A stretch of DNA of 64,000 bases from positions 2,356,001 through 2,420,000 of the forward strand of contig NZ_PHUG01000001.1 in the NCBI RefSeq assembly GCF_002813325.1. The letters run 5' to 3'. The first letter of the stretch is position 1, and the number at the start of each line of letters is the position of its first letter. The DNA is from Janthinobacterium sp. 64 (lineage in GTDB: Bacteria; Pseudomonadota; Gammaproteobacteria; Burkholderiales; Burkholderiaceae_D). Of this stretch, positions 36,085 to 45,653 are shown piece by piece. Position numbers and translations under genes: made by a program. Under the pieces are notes generated by a model, which did not search any database, was not told where the DNA came from, and worked only from the letters and a program-made list of their open reading frames with translations.

Positions 36085-37557
36085 ATGGCACTTACCGATT
36101 TTGACCTGGTCCTGTTTGGCGGCAGCGGCGATTTAGCAATGCGCAAGTTGTTGCCTGCAATGTATGCGCGCGACGTCGCGAACGATTTGCCGCCGACGGC
36201 GCGCATCATCTGTGTGGGCCGCCAGGACAGCGGCCAGGATGCCTTCCTGAAAATGGTAGAGACCAACTCGCGTCCCCATATCAAGGCCAGCACCCTGAAT
36301 GCCGCCACCTGGAGCAAATTTTGCGCGCGCATCGTGTATGTGTCGCTCAACGCCAGCGATGCGGCCACGTACGCGCCGCTGGTCGAAGCGCTGCGCGGCG
36401 ATGCCGAACTGACGCGCGTGTACTACCTGGCCACGCCGCCGCATCTGTTCGCGCTGATCTGCGACAACCTGGAAGACAACGGCCTGGTGACGCCGAACTC
36501 GCGCGTGGTGCTGGAAAAGCCGCTGGGCCGCGACCTGGCCAGCGCCAAACAGATCAACGCCGAAGTGGGCAAGGTTTTCCAGGAATCGCAGATCTACCGT
36601 ATCGACCATTACCTGGGCAAGGAAACCGTACAGAACTTGCTGGCCCTGCGCTTCGGCAACATCCTGTTCGAACCGCTGTGGCGCCGCGAATGGATTTCCG
36701 ACGTGCAGATCACCATCGCCGAAAAGCTGGGCGTGGGCAACCGCATGGGTTACTACGACACTTCGGGCGCGCTGCGCGACATGCTGCAAAACCACTTGTT
36801 GCAACTGCTGTGCATCGTCGCCATGGAACCGCCGACCTCGATCGCGCCGGACGCCGTGCGTGATGAAAAGCTGCAAGTGTTGCGCTCGCTGAAAAAATTC
36901 ACGCCCACCACGCTGGCGCAAAACATCGTGCGCGGCCAGTACCGCGCGGGCCACGTCGATGGCGCCACCGTGCCGAGCTACCGCGACGAGCCGGATGCAC
37001 CGGAACATTCGCGCACCGAGACCTTCGTTGCGCTGAAGGCGGAAATCGACACCTGGCGCTGGGCCGGCGTGCCGTTCTACCTGCGCACGGGCAAGCGCAT
37101 GGCCGACAGCCTGGCCGAAATCGTCGTGCGCTTCAAGCAGATCCCGCACTCGATCTTCAACCAGCCCACGTCGAGCTTCCAGCCGAACTGCCTGGTGATC
37201 CGCTTGCAGCCGGACGAAGGCTTGCGCATGAACCTGATGGCGAAAACCCCGGGCGACGGCATGCGCTTGAAACCGGCGGAGCTGGAACTCGATTTCCGCG
37301 AATCGTTCAAGACGCCGCGCATGGACGCCTACGAGCGCCTGCTGCTCGACGTCCTGCGCGGCCAGCTGACCCTGTTCATGCGCGGCGACGAACTGGAAGC
37401 GGCCTGGGAATGGGTCGAGCCGATTCTCGACAACTGGGAACAGAACGACAGCGCGCCGATTCCGTATACGGCCGGCACCTGGGGCCCCGCGGCCGCCAGC
37501 GCCCTGATCGGCCGCGATGGCTTGCAGTGGCGTGAAGAAGCCTTACCTGAGGATTAA
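36085..37557 (+). CDS. zwf: Glucose-6-phosphate 1-dehydrogenase
   Basis: Oxidises glucose 6-phosphate to 6-phosphogluconolactone. 490 residues from ATG 36085 (MALTDFDLVLFGGSGDLAMR); an upstream extension to 35965 would run through a HexR site and is discarded. LFGGSGDLA is the nucleotide-binding loop, RIDHYLGKE the active-site signature and VLEKPLGRD a conserved block. Next downstream is hexR after a strong terminator. Confidence 0.97.
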   Translation: MALTDFDLVLFGGSGDLAMRKLLPAMYARDVANDLPPTARIICVGRQDSGQDAFLKMVETNSRPHIKASTLNAATWSKFCARIVYVSLNASDAATYAPLVEALRGDAELTRVYYLATPPHLFALICDNLEDNGLVTPNSRVVLEKPLGRDLASAKQINAEVGKVFQESQIYRIDHYLGKETVQNLLALRFGNILFEPLWRREWISDVQITIAEKLGVGNRMGYYDTSGALRDMLQNHLLQLLCIVAMEPPTSIAPDAVRDEKLQVLRSLKKFTPTTLAQNIVRGQYRAGHVDGATVPSYRDEPDAPEHSRTETFVALKAEIDTWRWAGVPFYLRTGKRMADSLAEIVVRFKQIPHSIFNQPTSSFQPNCLVIRLQPDEGLRMNLMAKTPGDGMRLKPAELELDFRESFKTPRMDAYERLLLDVLRGQLTLFMRGDELEAAWEWVEPILDNWEQNDSAPIPYTAGTWGPAAASALIGRDGLQWREEALPED

Positions 37558-37570
37558 CAGGCAAGACAAG

Positions 37571-37598
37571 GGCCTGCCCGCAGATGGGCAGGCCTTTT
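37571..37598 (+). terminator. Terminator after zwf
   Basis: GGCCTGCCC-GCAGAT-GGGCAGGCC followed by TTTT: a 9-bp perfect stem 13 bases past the zwf stop. hexR begins 46 bases later, so it probably has its own promoter or is read through weakly. Confidence 0.85.
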
Positions 37599-37644
37599 AC
37601 CTATTATCCCCACACTCCTGAACACCTACCAGAAGACTACCCTG

Positions 37645-38499
37645 ATGCTGCTTGACTCCATCCGCACCCAGCTCGATTCGCTCTCCAAGTCGGAGAAAAA
37701 GGTCGCGCTGGCCGTGCTTGACCAGCCGAACCAGACGGTCAGCCAGAACATCACGGCGCTGGCGAAAAGCGCGCAGGTGTCGGAACCGACCGTGGTGCGC
37801 TTTTGCCGCACGCTGGGCTATGACGGCTGGCATGAATTCAAGCTGAAACTGGCGCAGGGCCTGGCCCTGGCCATGCCGGGCGCGAACGAGCAGCCGGCGC
37901 AGGACGACCTGGCGGCCGACCTGGTGAATAAAATCTGCAGCCGCTCGATCAATACCCTGCTCGACCTGCGCAACAACCTGAACCCGGAAGCGATCCAGCG
38001 CGCGCTCGACATCCTGTCGCGCGCCAGCAAGATCGAATTCTATGGCCAGGGCACGTCGGGCATCGTGGCAGCCGACGCGCAGCACAAGTTCTTCCGCTCG
38101 GGCGTGCCGACGGTGGCCTACAGCGATCCGAACATCCACAGCATCGCCGCGGCCCTGCTGCGCGGCGGCGACTGCCTGGTGGCCATCTCGCAGCGCGGCA
38201 ACAGCCCTGCCCTGGTGCGCTCCGTAAAACTGGCGCGCCGCGGTGGCGCCGACGTCGTCGTGCTGGCCCCATCGGGCACGCCGCTGGCCGACCTGGCCAC
38301 CGTGCTGATCCCGATTGACCTGGTCTTCAACACCGACCCCTACACGCCGATTTCCGCGCGCCTGGCCTACCTGGTCGTGATCGACGTGCTGGCCGTGGGC
38401 CTGGCCCTGCAGCGCGGGCCTGAATTCCGCAAGAAGATGCAGAATGCACAGAAGGCCTTGCAGGAATTCGACATGCAGTTCGACTCCTTCATCGGTTGA
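37645..38499 (+). CDS. hexR: HexR-type RpiR-family transcriptional regulator
   Basis: 284 residues. The N-terminal RpiR helix-turn-helix covers 1-75 (LTALAKSAQVSEPTVVRFCRTLGY-type, within ITALAKSAQVSEPTVVRF). The SIS domain covers about 115-250 with FYGQGTSGIVAADAQHKFF and AISQRGNSPALV. HexR represses zwf, edd-eda and related genes and lets go when it binds KDPG. The neighbouring zwf and the four matching operators in this window support the name over a generic RpiR label. Confidence 0.93.
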   Translation: MLLDSIRTQLDSLSKSEKKVALAVLDQPNQTVSQNITALAKSAQVSEPTVVRFCRTLGYDGWHEFKLKLAQGLALAMPGANEQPAQDDLAADLVNKICSRSINTLLDLRNNLNPEAIQRALDILSRASKIEFYGQGTSGIVAADAQHKFFRSGVPTVAYSDPNIHSIAAALLRGGDCLVAISQRGNSPALVRSVKLARRGGADVVVLAPSGTPLADLATVLIPIDLVFNTDPYTPISARLAYLVVIDVLAVGLALQRGPEFRKKMQNAQKALQEFDMQFDSFIG

Positions 38500-38550
38500 T
38501 CCCCCATCGGCGCCAGCCTCGCTGAGCGGCGCAGTCGCCTTGCCCATGCG

Positions 38551-39213
38551 TCATTCCAGATGCGGCTTGCGGGGGATGCCATAGAAAGGATTCTCAATTT
38601 CTTGCCGGCAGAACTGTCCCTGGGGAAGGCGCGTGGCATGCGATTTCACCTCGGCTGCAGCAAGCGGCGTATCCGTCTTGAATGTTCCCAGCCGTGCCTG
38701 CACCGTGCCATCGGCAAGAAAGTGCAAGAGCACGATGTGCGGGCGGTCGGGACCTGTCGCGGGAAGAATGTCGACCATGGCCTGGCACCAGCGGCTGCCG
38801 GGAGCACTGCTCCGTGACGTGCGTTCATCATAAGACAGACTCGATTTTCCATCGTGGTAGCTCGTGTCAAATACCACGCTCCACACCACCCGCACCCTCA
38901 GCGGCTTGTCGAGCGGCCGGTCCCAGCTTAAACAGCAATTGCCAATGCTGACGGCAACTTTTTCACCATTATCCAGTGTCCTCTCGCTGGCGTCGCGAAA
39001 AAAAATGGAGCCGCCGCTGGGCGCGTCATCGATATTGAAGGGCAGCGAGACTTCCTTGTAGGCAATGGAATACAGGTCGTACGGCGTGTAGTTATAGGAA
39101 GTGGTCGTAAAAGTTTGCTCACTTAACTCTTTTTGCAATCGCTCCTCCTTCTCCCTGGCATTGCAGGCAGCCAGCATGGACAGGGACAACAGGATGAGGA
39201 TAAATTTTTTCAT
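38551..39213 (-). CDS. DUF3304-like lipoprotein
   Basis: 220 residues. MKKFILILLSLSMLAAC is a lipoprotein signal with Cys at 17; an earlier start at 39276 is less likely. VAVSIGNCCLSWDRPLDKPLRVRVVW matches the GxCC-W-x-P core of DUF3304 proteins (given here only in part: GNCCLSW). Function unknown; family members often sit near type VI secretion genes, which are absent here. It is lower in GC at the 5' end than its neighbours. Convergent with hexR. Confidence 0.72.
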   Translation of the reverse strand: MKKFILILLSLSMLAACNAREKEERLQKELSEQTFTTTSYNYTPYDLYSIAYKEVSLPFNIDDAPSGGSIFFRDASERTLDNGEKVAVSIGNCCLSWDRPLDKPLRVRVVWSVVFDTSYHDGKSSLSYDERTSRSSAPGSRWCQAMVDILPATGPDRPHIVLLHFLADGTVQARLGTFKTDTPLAAAEVKSHATRLPQGQFCRQEIENPFYGIPRKPHLE

Positions 39214-39382
39214 GATCAGAAAAATGTACAAAACAGACAAGTCCGGGCAATTATGCGCGCATTCCCAAAAAAGCAAGATTCAATTAGGCAAGTAGTGCCA
39301 GGGAGAAGACAATAGTGGATCCCACATGCGATGGATTCGGTACAATAGTCCGGCAAGCCCATTCACTCTTTCCCGTGCAGCC

Positions 39383-40318
39383 ATGAACCAACTCGAACAA
39401 CTGAAGCAATTTACTACCGTGGTGGCCGACACCGGCGACTTCCAATCGATCCAGGCCTACACGCCGCGCGATGCGACGACGAATCCGTCGCTGATCCTGA
39501 AGGCCGTGCAGAAGGATGAATACAAGCCGCTGCTGGAAAAGGCCGTGCGCGACCATCCGAACGCTTCCAACGGCGAAATCATCGACCGCCTGCTGATCGC
39601 GTTTGGCGAGGAAATCCTGCAAACCATCCCCGGCCGCGTCTCCACCGAAGTCGATGCGCGCCTGTCATTCGACACGGAAGGCACGGTGGCCAAGGGCCGC
39701 GACCTGATCGCCCTGTATTCGAACGCCGGCATTGCCCGCGAGCGCGTGCTGATCAAGATCGCCTCCACCTGGGAAGGCATCCGCGCCGCCGCCATCCTGG
39801 AAAAGGAAGGCATCCGCTGCAACATGACCCTGCTGTTCTCGCTGGCACAGGCCATCGCCTGCGCCGAAGCAGGCGCGCAGCTGATTTCACCCTTCGTCGG
39901 CCGCATCTACGACTGGTACAAGAAATCGACGGGCATCGATTACATGGGCGCGGAAGACCCGGGCGTGCAGTCGGTCCGCCGCATCTACAACTACTACCGC
40001 AAGTTTGGCTACAAGACCGAGGTGATGGGCGCGAGCTTCCGCAACACCTCGCAAATCCTCGAACTGGCCGGCTGCGACCTGCTCACCATCAGCCCCGACC
40101 TGCTGCAAAAGCTGGCCGACAGCGATGCCCCAGTGGAGCGCAAGCTGAGCGCCGAAGCGGCGCCATCGACCAACATCGTGCACATGTCGCTCAACGAAGA
40201 AGCCTTCCGTTTCATGATGAATGAAGACGCGATGGCGACGGAGAAGCTGGCCGAAGGCATCCGCGCCTTCTGCGTCGATTCCGGCAAGCTGAAACAGATG
40301 ATCGCGGCGCTGCGTTAA
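39383..40318 (+). CDS. tal: Transaldolase
   Basis: Moves a three-carbon unit between sedoheptulose 7-phosphate and glyceraldehyde 3-phosphate. 311 residues from ATG 39383. [12 protein letters not shown] near residue 30, the Schiff-base Lys region [13 protein letters not shown] and [12 protein letters not shown] are intact. Same strand as zwf and hexR, but apart from them by the lipoprotein on the other strand. I see no HexR site in its 168-base upstream gap. Confidence 0.97.
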   Translation: MNQLEQLKQFTTVVADTGDFQSIQAYTPRDATTNPSLILKAVQKDEYKPLLEKAVRDHPNASNGEIIDRLLIAFGEEILQTIPGRVSTEVDARLSFDTEGTVAKGRDLIALYSNAGIARERVLIKIASTWEGIRAAAILEKEGIRCNMTLLFSLAQAIACAEAGAQLISPFVGRIYDWYKKSTGIDYMGAEDPGVQSVRRIYNYYRKFGYKTEVMGASFRNTSQILELAGCDLLTISPDLLQKLADSDAPVERKLSAEAAPSTNIVHMSLNEEAFRFMMNEDAMATEKLAEGIRAFCVDSGKLKQMIAALR

Positions 40319-40331
40319 TCGCCTCGTGCGT

Positions 40332-40371
40332 AAAAAAGCGGCGTCCGTGCATTGCACGGCGCCGCTTTTTT
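40332..40371. terminator. Strong bidirectional terminator after tal
   Basis: Six A, GCGGCG, an inner stem CCGTGC-ATT-GCACGG, CGCCGC and six T give a long hairpin with one bulge. It serves tal on the plus strand and the lipoprotein gene ending at 40385 on the minus strand. Confidence 0.92.
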
Positions 40372-40384
40372 CATGCCTGCGCGA

Positions 40385-41242
40385 TCAAGAACAGCGGAAG
40401 GTGGCCACGCCCTGGTAATTGGCGCCATTCGCCATGACCACCTTGTAGCCGCCCGTGACGAGGTAGCTTCCCGTGCCGCCGTCGCCCAGCGCCAGCAGCA
40501 TGCCCGAACTGCCGCCCAGGAAGCCGCCGCTGATGACCGTCATGTCCGGCGTCTTGATCGTGCCGCTGCCGCTGGCCTTGCCGGTGCTGCCGCCGGCAGT
40601 GGCATCGACCGTCATGGCCAGCGTGGCGCCTGCGGCGCCAAAGGACAAGGTGGCGCTGCCGCTTGCCGTGCCGAAATAGCCGTCCTGCTGCACGCTGGCG
40701 CCGCCCGTATAGCTGGGCGCCGTGAACTTGCCCGCATCGCATTGGAAGGCGCCGGCGAATGGCAAGGCCGCCACCGTGTTGTAGACGCTGTAATGGGCGC
40801 TGGCATTGTTGCCGCTCATGACCGTGCTACCGCTGCTGCGCGTGAGGGTGCCGGTGAACCACCGTCCCTGCGCAAATGCCGCGTCGCCGACAATGTCGCG
40901 CGTGATGGCGGGCGTGCCGCTGAAGCTGACGCCAGAGATCTCGCTCAGGGCGCCGGAGCTGCCTTGCGCCACGCTGCCCAAGGTGCCGTAAGCCTGGCTG
41001 GCAACGGCCAGCAGCAGGTAGCGCGGGCTCGGCCCCTTCGCAAACGGCGCGCTGACGCTGCCCGTGTCGCTGCCGGCGGGCGGCGGAGTGACCTGCGTCA
41101 CAGGGGGGACTGGATTGACGGGCTGGGCCGGATTCGCGGCAACCAGGGCATCGGAGGAGGAAGAGCCGCCGCCGCAGGCACTGAGGGTAGCAGCGAGCAA
41201 GACTGGCAGAACAAGGTTGAAGGCACAGGTGGGTTTTTTCAT
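40385..41242 (-). CDS. Hypothetical lipoprotein
   Basis: 285 residues from the ATG at 41240-41242. MKKPTCAFNLVLPVLLAATLSACGGG gives a lipobox (LSAC); the mature protein begins with a Gly/Ser run and a Pro-rich linker (VNPVPPVTQVTPPPAG). The rest is Gly/Ser/Thr/Ala rich and looks like beta structure, with a paired Cys at FQCDAGKF and the C-terminal FRCS. I do not recognise the family. Convergent with tal. Confidence 0.75.
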   Translation of the reverse strand: MKKPTCAFNLVLPVLLAATLSACGGGSSSSDALVAANPAQPVNPVPPVTQVTPPPAGSDTGSVSAPFAKGPSPRYLLLAVASQAYGTLGSVAQGSSGALSEISGVSFSGTPAITRDIVGDAAFAQGRWFTGTLTRSSGSTVMSGNNASAHYSVYNTVAALPFAGAFQCDAGKFTAPSYTGGASVQQDGYFGTASGSATLSFGAAGATLAMTVDATAGGSTGKASGSGTIKTPDMTVISGGFLGGSSGMLLALGDGGTGSYLVTGGYKVVMANGANYQGVATFRCS

Positions 41243-41409
41243 GTATCTCTTATCAATCAAAAAAGGCAAGGACGGTACGCTTGCAATGCAATTTAGTTTC
41301 CAGATAATATTGCTTTTTCCTCTCAACTGTCGCACGCCTGCCACCGCCCTTTGGCACGGCATGACGCTACAATCGCTACAATAAGTAATCGCCACCAGCC
41401 GCCACGCGC

Positions 41410-42501
41410 ATGTCCTTCACCCTGCCTGCTTCGTCCGCCATCACCATCCGCCTGGGCCGCCGCGCCCGCGCCCGCATTGCCGAAAACGGCTTGCGCGCCA
41501 GCGACATCGCCATCGTGCCTGCCGCCGCGGGTGGGCCGAAAGGCTTGATCCTGCACCAGCTCGATTGCTGGCTGTTCGGTGATTTTCTGGCGCAGGCGCC
41601 GCGCCCGCGCCACTTCGTCGGCGCCTCGATAGGCGCCTGGCGCATGGCCGCCGCCGTGTTCCCCGACCCGGTGGCCGCGCAGCGCCGCCTGGTGCGCGAA
41701 TACGTGGGCCAGCGTTATCCCGACAAGCCCGAGGCGGCGCACGTCAGCCGCACCTGCCGCGCCCTGCTCGACGCCGTCCTCGATGGACAGGATGCGCAGC
41801 TGCTGCAGCACGAGCGCCACAGCCTGTCGGTGCTGGCCGTGCGCGGCGTCGGCGCGCTGGCGCAGCCGGGAAAATGGCGCGACCGGTGCGGCTTCCTGCT
41901 GGCGGCCGCCGGCAACGCCGTGGCGCGCGCGCGTCTGGCCGCCTCGCTGGAACGCGCTGTGTTCCATGCCGGGCCGGACGGCGCCAGCTGGCTGCGCTCG
42001 CGCTTCGACGCCTTTCATTCCCACTTCGTGCCGCTGGCGCAAAAGAACCTGCGCGACGCGCTGCTCGCTTCCGGCTCCATCCCGCTGGTGCTCGATGCCG
42101 TGACGGACATCGCCGGCGCGCCGCCCGGGCGCTACTGGGACGGCGGCCTGGTCGACTACCATCTGCACCTGCCTTACCAGCGCGAACCGGACCTGGTGCT
42201 GTACCCGCATTTTGCCGACCATATCGTGCCGGGCTGGCTGGACAAGGCCATGCCCTGGCGCCGCGCGCGCAGCGGCGATAGCGCACTCGACAACATGATC
42301 CTCGTCTCGCCCTCGCCCGCCTTCGTGGCCAGCCTGCCGAACGGCAAACTGCCGGACCGGCGCGACTTCCCCCATTACGGGCAAGACCACGCGGCGCGCA
42401 TGCGCGACTGGCGCCGCGCCATCGCGGAAAGCGAACGCATGGCAGCCGCCTTCGCCCGCTGGGCCGAGTTGCCGGACCTGCGCCAGACGCTCGACCTGTA
42501 G
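41410..42501 (+). CDS. Patatin-like phospholipase
   Basis: 363 residues. The serine hydrolase box GASIGAW (near residue 79) fits G-x-S-x-G, an oxyanion-type PAAAGGPKGL lies upstream, and WDGGLVDYH holds the Asp of the Ser-Asp dyad. No signal peptide, so likely cytoplasmic or injected. The family cleaves acyl chains from lipids; the substrate here is unknown. Confidence 0.88.
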   Translation: MSFTLPASSAITIRLGRRARARIAENGLRASDIAIVPAAAGGPKGLILHQLDCWLFGDFLAQAPRPRHFVGASIGAWRMAAAVFPDPVAAQRRLVREYVGQRYPDKPEAAHVSRTCRALLDAVLDGQDAQLLQHERHSLSVLAVRGVGALAQPGKWRDRCGFLLAAAGNAVARARLAASLERAVFHAGPDGASWLRSRFDAFHSHFVPLAQKNLRDALLASGSIPLVLDAVTDIAGAPPGRYWDGGLVDYHLHLPYQREPDLVLYPHFADHIVPGWLDKAMPWRRARSGDSALDNMILVSPSPAFVASLPNGKLPDRRDFPHYGQDHAARMRDWRRAIAESERMAAAFARWAELPDLRQTLDL

Positions 42502-42622
42502 CACGGGCGAGACTGCAACAGGCACCAAAACAAGCGCGCTTTTCCCTCGCCTATTGGTCACTTATCAGTGCATACTATGTCGCACAGGCAATTAAATCCC
42601 CTCTGCGACAGGAGCTCCAACC

Positions 42623-44344
42623 ATGCATGCCCTCTCCCACCTTCGTATCGGCACGCGCCTGGCGGCAGGCTTCGCGCTGGTACTGCTGCTGTCCGTGATT
42701 TCCACCTCGTATGCGCTGTACAGCGCGCGCGTGAATGCCGAAGCGACGCGGCAAATGATGGAAAAACCGCTGGCCAAGGAACGTCTGGTATCGGACTGGT
42801 ATGTACTGATTTACTCGGCCATCGCGCGCACCTCGATGATCGCCAAAAGCACGGATGAAACCCTGTCCAGCGTGTTTGCCGACACCATCGCCGACAGCAC
42901 CAAACAGGGCAGCGAACTGCTGAAGAAAATCGAGGCGCTGCTCGACAGCGATGAAGAAAAAGCCATCTTCAAATCGTCCATCGCCGAGCGCGTCAAATAC
43001 CAGGATGCCAAGACCCTGGTGATGAATGCGCGCAAGGCCGGCAACGCGGCGCAGGCGGAAAGCACCTACCGCGACAGCTTCGCCCCGGCCGCCGCCAAAT
43101 ACCAGAACAACGTCAAGGCCTTGCTGGCGCAGCAGCGCCAGGCCATCGACGCGACGGCGCACGCCATCGAGGCAGCCAACGGGCGCAGCTTCACCCTGCT
43201 GCTGACCTTGTGCGCACTGGTGGTGGCGCTGGGCAGCGTCTGCGCCTGGCTGATCACGCGTTCGATCACCGCGCCCCTGCAGGCGGCCGTCAAGGTGGCA
43301 GAAACGGTCGCCGCGGGCGATTTGCGCACGCATTTCGGCACGGCGGCCAGCGATGAAATCGGCGACCTGATGCGCGCGCTGCACGGCATGAACGAGGCGC
43401 TGCGCAAGGTGGTGTCGGAAGTGCAGACGGGTACCAACGCGATTGCCACGGCATCGGGCGAAATCGCCGCCGGCAACCAGGATCTGTCGGCGCGCACGGA
43501 GCAGCAGGCCAGTTCGCTGGAAGAGACGGCGTCGTCGATGGAAGAACTGACCAGCACCGTGAAGCAGAATGCGGACAATGCGCGCCAGGCCAACCAGATG
43601 GCGGTCGCCGCGTCCAGCGTGGCCGAACGGGGCGGCAGCATCGTCAGCCAGGTGGTCGATACCATGGGCGCCATCGACACGGCATCGACGAAAATCGTCG
43701 ACATCATCGGCGTCATCGACGGCATCGCCTTCCAGACGAATATCCTGGCATTGAACGCGGCCGTCGAAGCGGCGCGTGCCGGCGAGCAGGGGCGCGGCTT
43801 TGCCGTCGTGGCCACGGAAGTGCGCAGCCTGGCGCAGCGCTCGGCCGCCGCGGCGCGCGAAATCAAGACCCTGATCGGCGACTCGGTGGAACAGGTCAAC
43901 AACGGCACCCGGCTGGTGCAGCAGGCCGGCAGCACCATGAGCGAAGTGGTCGACAGCGTGCGACGCGTCACCGACATCATGGCCGAGATCACCGCCGCCA
44001 GCGCCGAGCAAAGCATGGGCATCGACCAGGTCAATCAGGCCATCGCGCAAATGGACCAGGTAACGCAGCAAAATGCGGCCCTGGTGGAGGAAGCGGCGGC
44101 GGCGGCCGAGAGCATGCAGGATCAGGCGGCGCGCCTGGCGCAGGTGGCGGCCGGCTTCCAGCTCGAACACGTGACGCAGGCAGTGGCGCCGGTACGCGCC
44201 GCGCGGCCGGCGCCCACCCAGCTGGCCAAGCCGGCGGCCAGGAGCGCCACCGCCAGGCAGCCCAGCATCGCTGCCAGGAGCGCGCCTGCTGCGCGCAAGC
44301 CCCAGGTGCAGGTGGCTGGCGAGCAGGATTGGGAAGAGTTTTAA
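42623..44344 (+). CDS. Methyl-accepting chemotaxis protein
   Basis: 573 residues. Membrane helices at about 12-32 and 188-210 enclose a four-helix-bundle-type sensor. HAMP follows (about 211-265), then the signalling domain with the hairpin tip [22 protein letters not shown] sequence at about 365-395. The protein ends DWEEF after a Pro/Ala/Arg linker, similar to the NWETF tail that binds CheR in enteric receptors, so it may be a high-abundance type receptor. Ligand unknown. RBS GACAGGAG lies upstream. Confidence 0.94.
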   Translation: MHALSHLRIGTRLAAGFALVLLLSVISTSYALYSARVNAEATRQMMEKPLAKERLVSDWYVLIYSAIARTSMIAKSTDETLSSVFADTIADSTKQGSELLKKIEALLDSDEEKAIFKSSIAERVKYQDAKTLVMNARKAGNAAQAESTYRDSFAPAAAKYQNNVKALLAQQRQAIDATAHAIEAANGRSFTLLLTLCALVVALGSVCAWLITRSITAPLQAAVKVAETVAAGDLRTHFGTAASDEIGDLMRALHGMNEALRKVVSEVQTGTNAIATASGEIAAGNQDLSARTEQQASSLEETASSMEELTSTVKQNADNARQANQMAVAASSVAERGGSIVSQVVDTMGAIDTASTKIVDIIGVIDGIAFQTNILALNAAVEAARAGEQGRGFAVVATEVRSLAQRSAAAAREIKTLIGDSVEQVNNGTRLVQQAGSTMSEVVDSVRRVTDIMAEITAASAEQSMGIDQVNQAIAQMDQVTQQNAALVEEAAAAAESMQDQAARLAQVAAGFQLEHVTQAVAPVRAARPAPTQLAKPAARSATARQPSIAARSAPAARKPQVQVAGEQDWEEF

Positions 44345-44474
44345 GGCTGACGGCGGCGCCGATTGAAAGGGTTTGACAGCGCCGTGGCGCGCGAGGATAC
44401 TTGTTTCAGGTGGCAGGGCGCTCCACCGGCAGCAATACGTGTTGCGCCTGACATCGTTCTGCGGGAGCACGAAC

Positions 44475-45653
44475 ATGAAACGTATCAGCGAACAGCTGCG
44501 CCTGGCCTTCCTGTCCCCCTTGCTGCTGTGCGCATTCCTTGCCGGCTGCGCCACGGCGCCCGCCACGCCGCCGCCACCCGACCTGTTCAACGATGCCAGC
44601 TTTGCCGCGCCGGCCGTGCCGGTCGACCCGCAGCAGGCGTTTGCCATGAGCGAGGCCATGCGGCTTTACGTGCGTGTCGATATCGCGCGCGAGGCGCGCA
44701 GCAAGAATCCCCGCCGCGCGCTGGCCGATGCCCTGCGCAACCGGGCCGGGCTGCAGCTGGAATATGATGCCGCCATGACACGCACGGCGGCGCAGGCGTT
44801 CGATGCGCGCAGCGGCAATTGCCTGTCGCTGGTGCTGATGACGGCGGCACTGGCCAAGGAGATGGGGCTGGAAGTACGTTACCAGGTGGTCCTGGGAGAC
44901 GAGAGCTGGAGCCGCAGCGGCGGCATGTATTTCGTCGCCGGCCACGTCAATCTCGCGCTGGAACGCCGTCCCCTCAGCAATGCGGTCGGCTACGATTCCG
45001 ATGCCACCCTGCTCATCGACTTCCTGCCTGGCGAAGACCTCGTCGGCCAGCGCACGCAGGAAGTGCGCGAGGCAACCATCGTGGCCATGTACCTCAACAA
45101 TCGCGCCGCCGAAGCCATGGCCAGCGGCGAGCTCGATCAAGCCTACTGGTATGCCCGCGCCGCCATCCTGCAAGACCCCACGTTTGCGGGTTCCTTCAAT
45201 ACCCTGGGCATCATCCAGCTGCGCCACGGCGATACCGAACCGGCGCGGCGCACGCTCGCTTACGCACTGGAACGCTCGCCCTCGAATACCGTGCTGCTGT
45301 CCAACCTGGCGCAGGCGCTCGACGGCCTGGGACGCGCGGACGAAGCCCAGCTGCTGCGGCGCAAATTGCTGGCCCTGCAGCCAGAGCCGCCGTTCCACTT
45401 TTTCAACCAGGGCCAGCGCGCCATGGAAACGGCCGACTACCAGGAAGCGGCGCGCCTGTTCAAGCGCGAGATCGCGCGCGACCCCTACTACCATGAATTC
45501 CACTTCTGGCTGGCGCAGGCGTATGCGCGCATGGGACAGCTGGCGCAGGCCGGACGCCAGCTGGAACTGGCGATGGACAACAGCACCACGCGCAGCGAGC
45601 ACGGACTATACGCGGCCAAGCTGCAGCGCCTGCGCACCCTCACCACGCATTAA
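44475..45653 (+). CDS. TPR lipoprotein with transglutaminase-like N-terminal part
   Basis: 392 residues. ATG 44475 opens a lipoprotein signal, LLLCAFLAGC. FDARSGNCLSLVLMTAALAKEMGL (Cys in SGNCLS) with AGHVNLAL downstream gives the Cys-His pattern of transglutaminase-like domains. TPR repeats fill about 220-390 (FNTLGIIQLRHGDTEPARRTL). Probably periplasmic and bound to the outer membrane. Function unknown. It overlaps hemW tail to tail by 4 bases. Confidence 0.8.
   Translation: MKRISEQLRLAFLSPLLLCAFLAGCATAPATPPPPDLFNDASFAAPAVPVDPQQAFAMSEAMRLYVRVDIAREARSKNPRRALADALRNRAGLQLEYDAAMTRTAAQAFDARSGNCLSLVLMTAALAKEMGLEVRYQVVLGDESWSRSGGMYFVAGHVNLALERRPLSNAVGYDSDATLLIDFLPGEDLVGQRTQEVREATIVAMYLNNRAAEAMASGELDQAYWYARAAILQDPTFAGSFNTLGIIQLRHGDTEPARRTLAYALERSPSNTVLLSNLAQALDGLGRADEAQLLRRKLLALQPEPPFHFFNQGQRAMETADYQEAARLFKREIARDPYYHEFHFWLAQAYARMGQLAQAGRQLELAMDNSTTRSEHGLYAAKLQRLRTLTTH

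Noticed and set aside
35748..36368. Minus-strand frame of 206 codons across the zwf promoter
   Set aside because: It covers the HexR sites and the zwf start and shows no protein features.
42575..44659. 694-codon minus-strand frame opposite the chemoreceptor
   Set aside because: Shadow frame with no start context and no family features.
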